A stretch of 64,000 nucleotides of DNA from Hymenolepis diminuta (lineage: Eukaryota; Platyhelminthes; Cestoda; Cyclophyllidea; Hymenolepididae), in NCBI GenBank assembly GCA_900708905.1, contig CAADRB010000057.1, forward strand, positions 476,363 through 540,362, in the 5' to 3' direction. Positions 1 to 12,201 of this stretch are shown here, one piece after another. The translations under genes and the position numbers were made by a program. The notes beneath the pieces are model-generated. The model saw only the letters and a program-made list of their open reading frames with translations, was not told where the DNA came from and ran no database searches. Position 1 is the stretch's first letter. The number at the start of each line of letters is the position of its first letter.

Positions 1-269
1 TTTCGCTTTCTCCTCCAACACTTCAGGGGAATAATTTGATTTTTGTGTGTTTATTAACCGTCGTTAAAATGAGTAATTGTATTAGTCGTTGAATTCGCTT
101 CAATTTGATTTATTCAATCATCATTTGGTAAGGGTAGTTTTTGCTAGCAGTGGTTTTAGTCTTCTAGGATATCATTGCGCCAAGAGAGTTCGCCCACTTT
201 TCACTCTCTGTCGTTAGACTGGTAGGAGATGAGGATTTCTAGTCTCCTCTCGTAATTTTCCTATTTCAG

Positions 270-3200
270 GCGACCTTGGAATCCTTCGCCCGCCAATAAT
301 CGATTCGATTCGGTCAGCAGTGACAGCTGGAGTCAGGACAACAACAAACTCGACAAAAAGTCCAATCGTCGGTCTCTGAGTTCATCAGAATCATCTTCCA
401 GAAGGAGACGTAAGCAGAGGCACCATTCTTCCTCTTCAATACAGACAAGAAATAGACGGAAAACGTCTTTTGATATGGTAAGTATCCTTATCCTCTTTTA
501 GTCATGAAAATTGGCGGAAATCTGGCCATTTGGATATGGGCGTGAAGTTTTTATGTTGCCTATATTATTTGAAAAGGAAAACTAGACGGTACCTTTTGAT
601 ATTTTCGTCAGATTTCGATCTTCAAAAATATGGAATTCTCAAGGGTATGATTTACGACTGGTACTCTTTGGTCGTAAGATTTCATGTAAGATTTCGGATA
701 GGCGAACATTCGCACTCTCCTGGAGATACAGTGGTAAAGAATGTCGATTTGCATGGTTGACTGTTTATGTTCATTGCATTTGTTGGCACATACTTCACAA
801 GTCACTTCTTCACTAAGATAGGGTGATAGTGCTACTCCCACATTTATAATTGCAGAGCTGTTGGTTTGTCTGGGCTAAGTTTTACAATCAGTACGAATCA
901 TATCAATGATTCCCAGCTTTTATACCAATTACTTTTTATATACCCGTCTTAAATCCATTCTTGACCTTGATACATCCGGCACTTTTTTTATTTTATAATC
1001 TTATTATCTTCTAAAACAACCACAACTCTTCCAATTAAATAATTTGCATGTGATTCAGCAAAACTTTCTATATTCACCACATTGTGCCGAGTACTGATCC
1101 ACTATTTTAGTATATTTTAACAAAAAATAAAATTGTTACTTTGATTTCTTTTTTGGATAGAAATATTCCATTTTATCTAAAAATCTTTTACTGAATCGGG
1201 AAGGTAGATTTATTAAAAGGGTTTTCATCCTCTCATGTAGCCGTAACTGGAAGTGTAACTGATAGTTATATCATTAAGGGGAGAAATATGTATCAACAAA
1301 CTTCACAACTTTAAGCTCTATTATTACAGAAGAATTCCTAGTGAAGCTTTAGCGAGTCAGCAGTCATTCAAATACAACATGGACAGTATTAAAATAACTT
1401 TTATTCTATCAAATGTAACCCATTTTCTCATGTCATTATAGCGCACACACACACATACATGCAACCAGCGGTTACTCAATTGTACCTTTTCAATTAATCG
1501 AACTGTTACTAATATAAAGCAATTTTCTTGGCATTTTCTCAAGATTGCACCCTTATTTAAGTCTATCTAAACTCTCTCTATTCATACTCAGAGTACTTTT
1601 CAACCAGTAAGTATAATGTGGCTAGCAGTTTTCTTTTTCAATTTATTATAAAATGAGTTAATAATTTTAGTCGTTTGAACGTAAGCTTCCTGCAGCTTAC
1701 TCATCAACCAATCGCACTCGTTGCCGTATGCCACCTGCACAGCACTTCTCCAGTTCAGCAGCTTCTTCAAGAACTATTTCTACGGTCTCAACGCTCTCGC
1801 CAAAAGCTACCAACCAACCGAAGAAGACCACACCTCAAAGAAGACGTCGGGGATCTTCTTCCATTTCCTCCCTCTCCTCTTCATTCTCTTCATCATTCTC
1901 TTCTTCCTCCCGTTCTTCTTCTTGTATGACTGCTAACAGCAACAATACTCCTCGAAAGATCTCGCACAGCCTTCAACGGCCTAGGTAATCTCTCTAGAAG
2001 ATCATAAAAGTTTTTTCCCCACTCTCTAAAGACCAAGTATACTCAAGCAATAGTGAGTTGAATCCTGAACTAAATATTTTTTCTTTTTAAGAGAGAAGTT
2101 TGGAAGTTTTTTAAGTTCATGTAGGAATTTATTTGCGCTGATATATTAAAAGAGGTTATTCATTGAGCATAGTCAGAAGTCATAAAATGAGGCATTCATA
2201 TTGAAAGTGGAAGAGGTGGCCGTCGTCAAGATGTTGAATTTTAGCTCTTCTTTCTCGTCGTCATCTTAAACGGTCGGCCATTTTATTGTCTTACTATAGG
2301 CGGTTCTTCCTAATATGAATCTATCGAAAGGGGGAGAAGAAGAGAAATATCATTAAGTAATTTAACTCAACGTGTCGATATATCATATGATCTCACACCT
2401 TAGCTGTGACGGAGTCAATTATCATGTCGATTCACTTCTATTGGCTACCGTTCTCGATGCTTATTCGAATATGAGATGCACCGTTCTTCGCCCACCGATA
2501 TCTCTATCTTTTCATTTAACCTGTTCCCTTTTTTTCCCATCTTTTGTTATAAGAAGGAACAAACTCGAAACTTTTTGGATGGACCCCATTTCTTTCTTTT
2601 GGGTTTTGATTTATGTATTTTCGGCCCGTTAAAAGCTCCTATTTGAACTATTGCCCATGTTGGTAATACGGATATCAGTTATAAACAGGATATTCATGGA
2701 GAGATCTTGAGTCACTGTCTGTGTAAATTGATAGATATCGATGATTTCCCTTGTAGAAACAACCAACGAAACGGAGATGGTTATTGCTCCTATCGTCATC
2801 GAGATGACGTTTTGAGAACTATAAACAAGTCAAATTCTGGTCGTCAATATCCCGATTCCACAACTGATGGAATCCGTCCTCGATCTATTCTCAAAATTTC
2901 ATCAGCCTCTACAAATTCTCATAATTATCGTATGAGTAATCTAAATGGTCTTGATAATGTAATTAAACTCCTTTTCAGTAATATTTACACATATATTCTC
3001 TGGACTCCATTTCGAGAATTCTTGTTCTTTAGTCGGAGGCTGTACCGTCTAGTATAACTATCCGTCGAAAGGGCACGCTAGTTGAACAAAAACGGAAGGA
3101 ATCGAGTAATCATCGAACACCTTTATCACCCTATTCAAATTCAAGAAACAACTGTCGAAATGCAGATTCCACGACATCATCATCTTCTACTAACTCCATT

Positions 3201-6200
3201 CACAATTCATCCAGACTAGACAGAAATCAAAAGAAAAAAAGGTTCTATCAGCCTTCTACGAAGTAAGTGACTTCCGTTATTGCGGTCCCTGTAAACACAC
3301 CGAATTTGGTACCTATATCGGTTTGAAATTTTAATCAGTGTCTTAAATACATCAAATAGGCATCTTTAATGCTAATCTAAAGCCTAGTATTGCTGAAGCT
3401 CACTTTATCATGGCTAAATTATGGGTTCCAGGTACCCAAAGGAGCTGGAACAAAAGACTAGATGTATTTATTCTGTCGGCACTGTAGAGTTAACAGTGCA
3501 CCTTGAGTAAACACAGCTTACTGAGCTCTGCTAACTTAAAAACGTTCTCATCTCTACATGTTACAACTATAAGCTACGAAATATCATATAAAGTCATTTG
3601 TCTTCTCAACCATTAGAATAAGCATGAATTGATTAAATGATATCAATCTATGAGCACTAATCATCGCAGAGAAGCATTTGCTATAATCCGGGAGACGAAT
3701 CTTGAAATTTGATTTTTGGAACGTGCAATCTAAAAATAACAATTAAATGAAGTAAGACTCTTCGATATCTTGATGTTGCTCTCTACATTTTTTTGATCCT
3801 CTCTTCTTTATTATTTATTGGACTTTCTATTATTCGATGTCAGTTGCTTTCCCAAAATAGAAATTATATAATGTTTTTTATTACTGTGGATAGTATTAAT
3901 AATCAGTTAACAATAATGGCTCGAGTTAATAAATAATATTTAGTGAGGAATAAATGAAAGAGGAATCATACCTGTTCTTCTAAGGGGACGATGGGTGGTT
4001 GTGGCTTATTCTGTTATAGCCGATCGTTTTAGCATTTCGGTGTCTACTTCCATTTATTTCTTTTCATCTTCTTCTAAAGTACGCTAACAACTGTGTGTAA
4101 TTAATTAATCGATTTGATCTTTTCCTTTTGTAACAGGAAGCAAAGGGAAGCCAGTGGTAACCATAGGAACCGTAGACGATTTTCGTCCCATTCCTCAGAC
4201 TCGACAGACTCCGTTATTGCCATCAACAGCTCTGATACCTCTAGAGGGGGATCTGCTTCGCAAACGTCCTCTCTAAACGCTATGAAACGGCGTCAAAAAG
4301 TGAGAATGCTAGTTTTGTGTAATTTATTCATTTATTTTTTCAATCATACTTAAATAAATATTTTTACTATGATCTTGTGTTGGATCCTTATTATTCAGTA
4401 ATTTTCCTGTCAAACTGATTATCTTAATCTCTAAATTACCTTTCTGAAACCTTTGTGCCCGTGCCGTTATTATGCGAAGGGAAAGAAGGTGTTGGCTCTG
4501 AAATTGGTATACATCCACGCCTACGTTTTATTCCAGTATCTGATATATTATTAAAATATTATCTTTTGTTTTAAAAAATCTACAAATAGAACGATGGAAT
4601 ACCTTGACATTCTAAAAATATACTCCAATTAAATTCAATGGTCTTAAGTATTTCAAATAATTGTTTCAAGGATAGGGATGTAAAAAATTTCCTTAAAAAA
4701 CTAACCTAGAATATTCCGACTTCGCTCTCTTCTAAATATAACCCTTGCATCACTAAGTCTTTGGCGCGAACTTTAAATTGACCAAATGGTTTGAAAACGC
4801 CACCAGTACAATTTCTATTGGGGAGGCTTTCGACTACTAATTTCCTGAAATTAGAAGGTAATCGCTAATGATCACTATTCGCTAAAAACAAGGCTTCCAA
4901 GTTCAGCAAATTTATGTTCTACCTTGCTGCTGACTTTTAAATTCAAACATTGCTCAATCATTTAGTTGTTTAATGTTTAATTTTGTCATTTAAGCATGTA
5001 TTTTAGCCGTTGAAAATCTGTATGAAATTATTTCTTTCTATTGTAAGTTAATATCGATGGGAAAATTCTAAATCTATAAGGGGTTTTAAAGTTGTTATTT
5101 GTATGGAGAGCCATGGTGATGCATCTGTGTTTGGGCAACTGACAGAAGAAGAGGTGAACCGGTATAGCGTGTCTCCTGAATCCAGTCGGTTCATCCTTGC
5201 TGCTGTGTAGACACGCGTTCACGCACACACACGTCGATCAATAAGCAAAACGCAGCGCATCGATTGGACAGATAGCAGTCGCATTTGCCCATTTTGCACC
5301 CACGTTCGCACAGTAGAATATTGCTGCTGCTACAGTGCGGGTCAGCAACAGCAGCAGCCTGCATGTGTGTCGGTTGTTAGTGTCGTCTATTCACTCCCCT
5401 ACACTACACTGGGTGTGTTTGCGCGTGGCTCTCTCGCAGGCTTAAACAAAACGGCGTCTCTTCTTTTGTTGCTCTTGCCTTGCTGCCACCACACAACTGG
5501 GTCAAAAAGCCAGTTCTCCAAGCCCACAAGGGCTCCGTTCACGGGCCTCTGCCAGTAATCTACACAATCACAACTCACTCACTACCTCCTGGTCTCCTGT
5601 CTGTGCTTCCACTGGTGAAGCCTCCTCTGTAGTACCCCCGTATCGATCCATCCCCACTCCTAGGAGGGCTTTCATTGCCAAGCGTCACTCCTCTGGCAAC
5701 TGGGAATCAGCTTCTTCCTCCTCTCCACCGCCGCCACCAGTACATTCATCATCTAGACGCATTTCGAAATCCGTCGCGGTCTGTGTCGAGGGTCAGATTC
5801 CTCGGCTAGCTCTCACCTACGCTTCTCCCTTGAAATTACTCTCTTCCTCATTTCCTCTTGTCTCTAGTGTCGCGACTTCCAATTTCTTAATCGCGCAAAC
5901 TTTTGCTGTTTCTACCAACTCGCATTCCGTGGGCGTATTTTCTCCTCCCAAATTTGAAGAACAGCCCTCTCTTTCTTCATCTCCATCTTCCTTGTCTTCT
6001 TCTAGTAGTTCACCCGTTTCCTCGGAGATTAACGAGGTAGATTTACTAGAAGAGATTGATTTTCCAAAAGAGGAAGGAGGAGAAGTGATAGCCGCTGCTG
6101 CTGCTCCTACCTCGGTTCTTTTACCATTTCCTCCACCATCTAGATTCGAATGTTTGGAGATGAGTGCGTCTAGACCCCCGCCTAGACCCCAGACAAGTCT

Positions 6201-9200
6201 TGTTGGACCTCGCCGAGGTTCTGTCGCCTCTCGTGAGTCCTCTTACTCTCCTCCTGCGGATAGAAACGGGGGGGGAGGCAATCGATCACAACAACACTCA
6301 CATAATAATAGAACATCAATAGCAGATATGGAGAACTCTGTCCTCTTTCGAAAACTTGAAGCAGCTGTTGCAAAGGTGGCTGTTGAGCAACAAGATCATG
6401 AAAGGAGCCTACTTCTTCTTGCTGGTGGAAATTCGGATCCAAATAATGCCTTAGGAAGTCTCCTCAATATGCTTGCCAACGTCGGTTCGGATTATCAACT
6501 TCTTCGACTACAGTTGGTTGGAGAGAAGGAGAAACGAGCTTTAGTTGAAGCTGCTCGAGAGCGAATAGAAACTAGTGAAATTGGAATTCAAACTGAACCC
6601 TTTCAACTGCCTCCGGGGCAGGCTTGTCCAGTGTGCCAACGCAGTAGTAGAAGGGACTCTTTCTTTTCAGGGGGTCGTCGAGTTGCTGTTCAGCAATTTC
6701 TTCCAGCTATGGTGCCACTTTCTCGAGGTGTTCCACTTCGTAGAATGCGTTCTGGTCCAACACAGCTTCAACATCAGAATTCTACTGGAAGTCCTCAACA
6801 ACGCTTTCTATGGCCGGCTAGTGGAGAGATTGTGGATGTAATAGAGACGCTAGCTGAACCTCCTTATCCCGTTCATACACCCCTTATAATCCAGACAACT
6901 CCTCTTGAAGTCACTTCAGATGATCTTTGTGAACGACCCTGCATTTCCACTATTGCTGTACACGGACCCTTCCCGAATGATGCAAAGGTTGGTGCTTTAG
7001 TTCCTCCTCACCCTCCTCCATCTGCTGTCAAAATGCAACCAGTGGTTTTGGAAACCCCTAAAATTAAACCAATTCCACAGCTAGTGAAGAAGTTTGAAGA
7101 ACAGAAGTCTCAACCACCACCCCCTCCTCACGTTGCAGAAGGCGAATCGGACGAGGAGAGTGGGGAGGAAGAAGAGCATGAGGAGGGGGAACAATCAGAA
7201 GAAGATTCAGAGGAGTCGGACGTGGAAATATCGAGGAAACTTCGTCGACAGCTTCGCCGCACACAAAAGACCCAGGAAATCAATGCGGCAATTGTGCAAA
7301 TGGCTCTGAATCAACAAAAGAAGGAGGAAGAGAAGGCTGCTCAGACAGCAGCTGCTACACAAACGGTAGAACCACAGCAGTCGAAGGCCGCTGCTAGAGG
7401 GGAGGAAAGTCATCAATTGGAGGGTTCTTCACGAGTTGCTGAAGCCAGACAACGAGCTAAGAAGTTCATTGAACAGAGGAAGTTGAGCATGCAGCAACAG
7501 CAACAACAGAATCAGCAGGATGTAGAAAGTTATGATGGATCTAGTCAGGTAGAGAAGGGCACCTTATTATTGAGGCATTTTGTTCCGATTCGATCATTTG
7601 CAATATACTGGTAGTACTCATCTAGATTCCCTTATTTGGAGATGACTCTTTTTGTGTTTTTAGCCTTTTGAGGACGATATGGGCTCGAGGGTTCCTCCAA
7701 TGGATGATGTGGATGGTCATTTGATTTACAGTCCGCATGACTATATCCTTGACAGATGTGAGTTTTACTTATTTACTGTATTAGTTTAGGTTTCAGTTAA
7801 TTTCTTTTGTATTTATTTTCATCCACTGGTCAAACAAAATAAAATTACGATTCCATGTAATAGCTCAGTCGCAAATATACTTCAATTGTTTATTTGTTTC
7901 TCAGTTATTTCATGATTTCCTTGGATCTCTAAATTAGTCAAGAATGTTACATACTTACGTTTGATCGAAAAGTTTCTATTTATATCTAACATTTATTAAA
8001 AGTTTTGGACTTATTTAAATTAAATTATAATATCTCTAAATTTACCAAAAATAATAAAATAGGCTTTTTCAACATCTTGTAAATCATTTGTGTCATAAGA
8101 GGAGTGCCCTCTTTATGAGTTATTTGAATCAAACTTAATTTATAATTAAATGAATTATACTAAAGTGTCAATATTTTTCTACGAATGTTTTTCCGGATTA
8201 AAATATATTTCCTTTCTTTGTTATTTAGTGCTCTTTATCTTCAAATCTTTTTACATTCTAGAAATTAAAATTAAATATTCTATTTATGTGGCATCTCTCT
8301 TTTTAAACATAATGCTTTTTAGTTTTATAAGTGTTTGTGTATTGCCAAGTTAACTCTGGCCATCTCTAAATAGGTCTCTAACCTCATACTATTCAACAAC
8401 CAGAGTTCTTCATTTGAAAAATTAAGTATAATTATAACATTCTTGTCTTAGTAGCTGTCAAACTTCTTCTATTCGTATATTTTTTGCCTATCTAAGTTAC
8501 TCATTTCAAAATGTTCACTTTCTTCTTTTATTTCAGATGAGATTCTCAAGACGCTGGGTGAAGGAACCTTCGGCAAGGTCGTTGAATGTATCGATCATCA
8601 TACGTAAGTTCTTTCGATGTCATCTAGTCACATCTCGTGGTCATCTCCTGTCCTTACCGTAATTAGTTTGACCGTTTACCGCTCCGTAGTTTATTAACAT
8701 TCGACGGTAGTTGTACAAGCTTTTTCCCTTCTTTTTTCATTTATCTATCCAATCCTTTTCTATGTATAATTTTTTCTTGAATGCGTGCAGATTCATTAGG
8801 TTAGATCTGTTATAATTAAATTATCATTATCCATGGTAAAGCGCGAATAATCATGAAAATAGCTAAATCCATTGGAATGTTTCAGAATCTAAAGGAGGGA
8901 ATGAGGACGTTTGAAATTCGTGTGGTGATTCAGAAGAAGTACACTTCATCTAGAATGAGATCTCCATTTTCTCTTTTTTTACCTGTATAATGTTTACATG
9001 TATATCTACTGACACTCGTTCCATTCTAGTGTTTTTGGAGAATTAGAATTGGATGTCAGTGCACATTCTGATTCCATGGATCGAGCGTCTGCAGTAAAAG
9101 TCTTGTAATTACAGGCTTAAGCAGGCAAAATAAACTGAGTTACCACGAAAGAGGCGAATGAAAATCGCTTATCACTATTCTGCAACTGCGACGATTGAAA

Positions 9201-11927
9201 ACAGTCCAAGCAAAAGCAAAAATGTAAACATGATTTTCATCAAATATTTTTAAAATAATGTTGCTAAAGATATTTTCGAGAAACGTTAATGAACAAACCT
9301 TCAGAGTAAACTATTCTATATTCAAATTTCTTAATAAGACTGGAGTGTGCAAATATTAAGGTAAACTCTTCTTTATTATTCCTAAGTACTTCATCCTGAC
9401 GGACTCCTTCGTTTGTTTGAGCAAAGTACTGCTGTTCTGCTGTCTCATAAATTTGATCGATTTCTATCTGTTTTCATTTTCAACTGATTTTTGCTGTTTG
9501 TCTTAATTCGCCCTCTTTTCACGTGTTCTAACGTCTCAACAACATCCCGTGATGTATAAGCCCATGCCTATTTTTTCCTATTTTAGTGACTCCCGAATCG
9601 CTCTGAAGATTATCAAAAATGTTGATAAATACAGAGAGGCCGCCATGCTGGAAATTAACGTTCTCAACTTCCTTCGTGAACGAGATCCTAATGACGAGTA
9701 GTACGTGCCATTTTCATTCTCTTAATTAGTACATTAATCATGTCGATTATTTCATTATTTCCCTCTTAGCCTCTGTGTCAGGTTGCTGGATTGGTTTGAT
9801 TACTTTGGGCATATATGTCTTGCCTTTGATATCCTCGGTCTTTCAGTATTCGACTTTCTGGTTAGTCCCTGCATATGCTACTCGCGACTTAAATTCTTGT
9901 ATAAGTACTGTAGTACCTATTCCAACTTTTAGAAGGAGAATAACTACGTTGGCTATCCGATCGAACATGTGCGCCATATTAGCTATCAACTGTGCCATGC
10001 AGTTCGTTTCATGCATGACAACCAGTTGACTCATACCGACCTCAAACCTGAAAACATCCTTTTCAACCGATCTGATTATATTTCAGTTCACAATCGAAAG
10101 AAACGTCGATATGATCGAATTGTTAAATGCTCAGATGTCCGTCTCATTGATTTTGGATCGGCGACATTCGATTATGATCATCATTCAACGATAGTCTCTA
10201 CACGACACTACCGTGCTCCTGAAGTCATTCTAGGTACATCAACCTACGGTGTCTATATTTGAATGGTCATTAGTCCTCCCTTTCATTTCTCTATTTGACT
10301 GAAAAATTTATTTCAGAACTCGGCTGGTCTCAACCCTGTGACGTCTGGTCAATTGGATGTATTATCTTTGAGCTCTATACCGGTTACACTCTCTTCCAGG
10401 TATGTTCTTCGAATCAGTTATCCTTTTTTACTGGTTTATGGTGGGATCGTTTATCCTTTTCAATGGCTAAACGTGGATTTTATGTTCTTACTAATAGTTA
10501 AATAGAGTATGTTTGTTTTTGTTTAAATAGACTCACGATAACCGCGAGCATTTGGCCATGATGGAGAGAACTCTTGGCCACATTCCCTATCGAATGACAC
10601 GCAAATCTCGGTATGCAAATTTATTTTGCTTACTTTTAGTTGATGTTTGCTAAATCGTCATCTATGGTTTCATAATGCGTTTTTTTTTCTTTTTATGACG
10701 ATAAGAACATTATTTTTACAGTCATAATATCTAGTGGAAATATTGTTCAGCAAAGAACAAAAAGGGCTAATAGTTTATTAATAAAGGAAGGAATGTGTTA
10801 TAGTTCGAAGATAAATTCGACGTAATGTTCTAAATATCAAATGAAAACTTTTGAACGCTTTTTGCCGGTGGCATTGGGTTTTTAATCTCTATTTTATCTC
10901 TTCGTTTGAATCAAGTTCATATGAGAAAAAATGGTAATGACATAATAAATTAACAAGTATCACCATCATCTTTTAGTCACTTTAATTAATATCGGTGTGT
11001 GCCAACGGGTTTCTAATCCGTGTTTTTGGTGGGACAGGTACTCCTATCCGCTATGCTTATTCGCTCGTAAAACACATTTATTTACTATCGGAATCGAAGA
11101 AAAGTATGCACTATTTGCTATCAAAACACTTTGATACGATTGACTGTTATAGTTGAAACCGTATGGTGTAATTAGTTGATTAGTTAGTATGTGGCTTTTT
11201 CCTATGATTTTCATGTTCACGATAGAACGGGGTTCTTCTATCACGGTCGGTTGGATTGGGATTTTTACAGTCCCGAGGGTCGCTATGTGCGTGAAAATTG
11301 CCGACCCCTCCTTGTGAGTTTGAATGACCTCGAACCCTCCTGGCATGCTGGCCAAGCTCACTACTTGTTGGTTGTGTTTTGCATGAACATTTCTAACTTT
11401 CCACTGCATGTCGTTTCGTCTTTTTTTGTTGCATGCTACTCACCCAGTCGGGCGAATTACTTCGATCCTCGCACGGGAACTGTCCAAAACCTCACTGCTC
11501 ACACCCTTAAAAAGCTTGCGCACTCTAAACCTATTCAGGTATGTGTATATCTACTGACCACATTTAAGTAGTGTAAAGTTCGTTGCATGGATTAATGAGC
11601 CCTAATAATTAGCGTTTTAATAAACGAAGTCTTTTTGTTTTCAAGCGGTACTGTAAGGAGGAGAGTCAGGATACCCTAGACATGTTTGATCTTATTTCAA
11701 AGATGCTGGAATACGATCCCGCGGACCGCATTTGTTTGGCAGCTGCAATGACCCATCCCTTCTTCCTGCGTATTCCTTCGAATCAGCGTCTGAATTACCG
11801 ATATCATCCGCCACATTTGCCACCGCCACAGCAAAAACAATCCAGTGAGAGCAGCGGTGAACCAAATGGCAATGGTGATGCCTCTTCACGCCGGAAATCT
11901 TCCGCGTCTGCTGGAGTAGTTCGATGA
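270..11927 (+). CDS. CLK: CLK-family (LAMMER) dual-specificity protein kinase, 5' end outside window
   Basis: Kinase of the CDC2-like/LAMMER family, which in other animals phosphorylates SR splicing factors in the nucleus. Phase-consistent exons: 270-477, 1592-1606 (15-nt microexon), 1671-1984, 2757-2958, 3033-3262, 4137-4299, then 7664-7757, 8537-8603, 9587-9700, 9770-9860, 9933-10233, 10317-10399, 10531-10610, 11226-11313 and 11646-11927 (TGA). The first six exons encode an SR/RS-rich, basic tail of about 377 residues; the last nine encode 399 residues. Visible kinase motifs are the glycine loop [15 protein letters not shown] with the catalytic lysine, HTDLKPEN in the catalytic loop, IDFGSAT, RAPEVIL and the family-defining [12 protein letters not shown] Ser/Gln-rich tail follows the kinase domain. 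The first visible exon needs two bases from an upstream exon, so the start codon is missing. Exon 4137-4299 and the alternative exon ending at 7548 both join 7664 in phase 0. Kinase identity is firm; the exact N-terminal splicing is inferred. Confidence 0.93.
4300..5214. other. CLK intron or pre-promoter sequence, no gene seen
   Basis: AT-rich sequence between the last SR-encoding exon and the GC-richer region at 5.2 kb. I see no exon with good splice sites. A small perfect inverted repeat, TAATTTCCTGAAATTA, lies near 4839-4854. Nothing else stands out. Confidence 0.5.
5215..5445 (+). promoter_or_regulatory. Possible internal promoter / 5' leader of the long CLK exon
   Basis: The stretch before the long open exon is richer in G+C than the flanking introns. 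It holds a CA-type repeat (5222-5233), and a CAG/CTG-type inverted repeat at about 5321-5358 where TTGCTGCTGCT faces AGCAACAGCAGCAGC across a short loop. No upstream exon fits the phase of the following frame, so a transcription start here would explain it. No TATA box was identified. This is inference from context only. Confidence 0.25.
5446..7614 (+). CDS. Long alternative exon of the CLK gene (alternative N-terminus) or a separate single-exon gene
   Basis: A reading frame is open from just after the TAA at 5443-5445 to the TAG ending at 7614. A donor at 7548/7549 (codon CAG, then gtagag) joins it in phase 0 to the kinase exon at 7664. None of the better AG sites at its 5' side fits the phase-0 end of the upstream SR exon (4299), so I favour an alternative first exon that starts translation at ATG 6160 or 6328. 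The product is rich in Ser, Pro and Gln. It has a likely coiled coil after the ATG at 6328 ([18 protein letters not shown] onward), a CPVC pair near 6625, an acidic EE-rich stretch near 7145-7220 and a Gln run near 7490-7520. No known domain was recognised. If the donor is not used, translation ends 22 codons later, giving a free-standing protein. Confidence 0.55.
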   Translation, partial: TKRRLFFCCSCLAATTQLGQKASSPSPQGLRSRASASNLHNHNSLTTSWSPVCASTGEASSVVPPYRSIPTPRRAFIAKRHSSGNWESASSSSPPPPPVHSSSRRISKSVAVCVEGQIPRLALTYASPLKLLSSSFPLVSSVATSNFLIAQTFAVSTNSHSVGVFSPPKFEEQPSLSSSPSSLSSSSSSPVSSEINEVDLLEEIDFPKEEGGEVIAAAAAPTSVLLPFPPPSRFECLEMSASRPPPRPQTSLVGPRRGSVASRESSYSPPADRNGGGGNRSQQHSHNNRTSIADMENSVLFRKLEAAVAKVAVEQQDHERSLLLLAGGNSDPNNALGSLLNMLANVGSDYQLLRLQLVGEKEKRALVEAARERIETSEIGIQTEPFQLPPGQACPVCQRSSRRDSFFSGGRRVAVQQFLPAMVPLSRGVPLRRMRSGPTQLQHQNSTGSPQQRFLWPASGEIVDVIETLAEPPYPVHTPLIIQTTPLEVTSDDLCERPCISTIAVHGPFPNDAKVGALVPPHPPPSAVKMQPVVLETPKIKPIPQLVKKFEEQKSQPPPPPHVAEGESDEESGEEEEHEEGEQSEEDSEESDVEISRKLRRQLRRTQKTQEINAAIVQMALNQQKKEEEKAAQTAAATQTVEPQQSKAAARGEESHQLEGSSRVAEARQRAKKFIEQRKLSMQQQQQQNQQDVESYDGSSQVEKGTLLLRHFVPIRSFAIYW

Positions 11928-12185
11928 ACTGGCAATCACTAGAATAGAGTTCTCTGAACTTAAACCCTCTTAATCCCTCTATGCTTCTTTTGTAATGTGC
12001 TCACTACGACTGATCCTAATTGTAACCTAATCCCACACCCTTCTCCTTTGACCCCACGTTTAAACCTGCCACTCATTTCAATGATGATGACAAACAGACC
12101 CCGTCCCCACCTCCTTCGGGGAAAAAGCTGTAATTGTGATGCCATTAATTTGAGACACAAGCTTCTATCCGTGTTTAATTTGTTC

Positions 12186-12191
12186 TTTATT
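12186..12191 (-). terminator. Polyadenylation signal of the Ly6-like gene
   Basis: AATAAA on the minus strand (tttatt on plus), 11 bases after the TAA at 12202-12204 and within the CLK 3' UTR. Confidence 0.5.
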
Positions 12192-12201
12192 CAGAGGTGT
12201 T

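Noticed and set aside
11191..11571. 126-codon frame read as an independent ORF
   Set aside because: It is the CLK exon at 11226 plus following intron or alternative-exon sequence, treated under the CLK entries.
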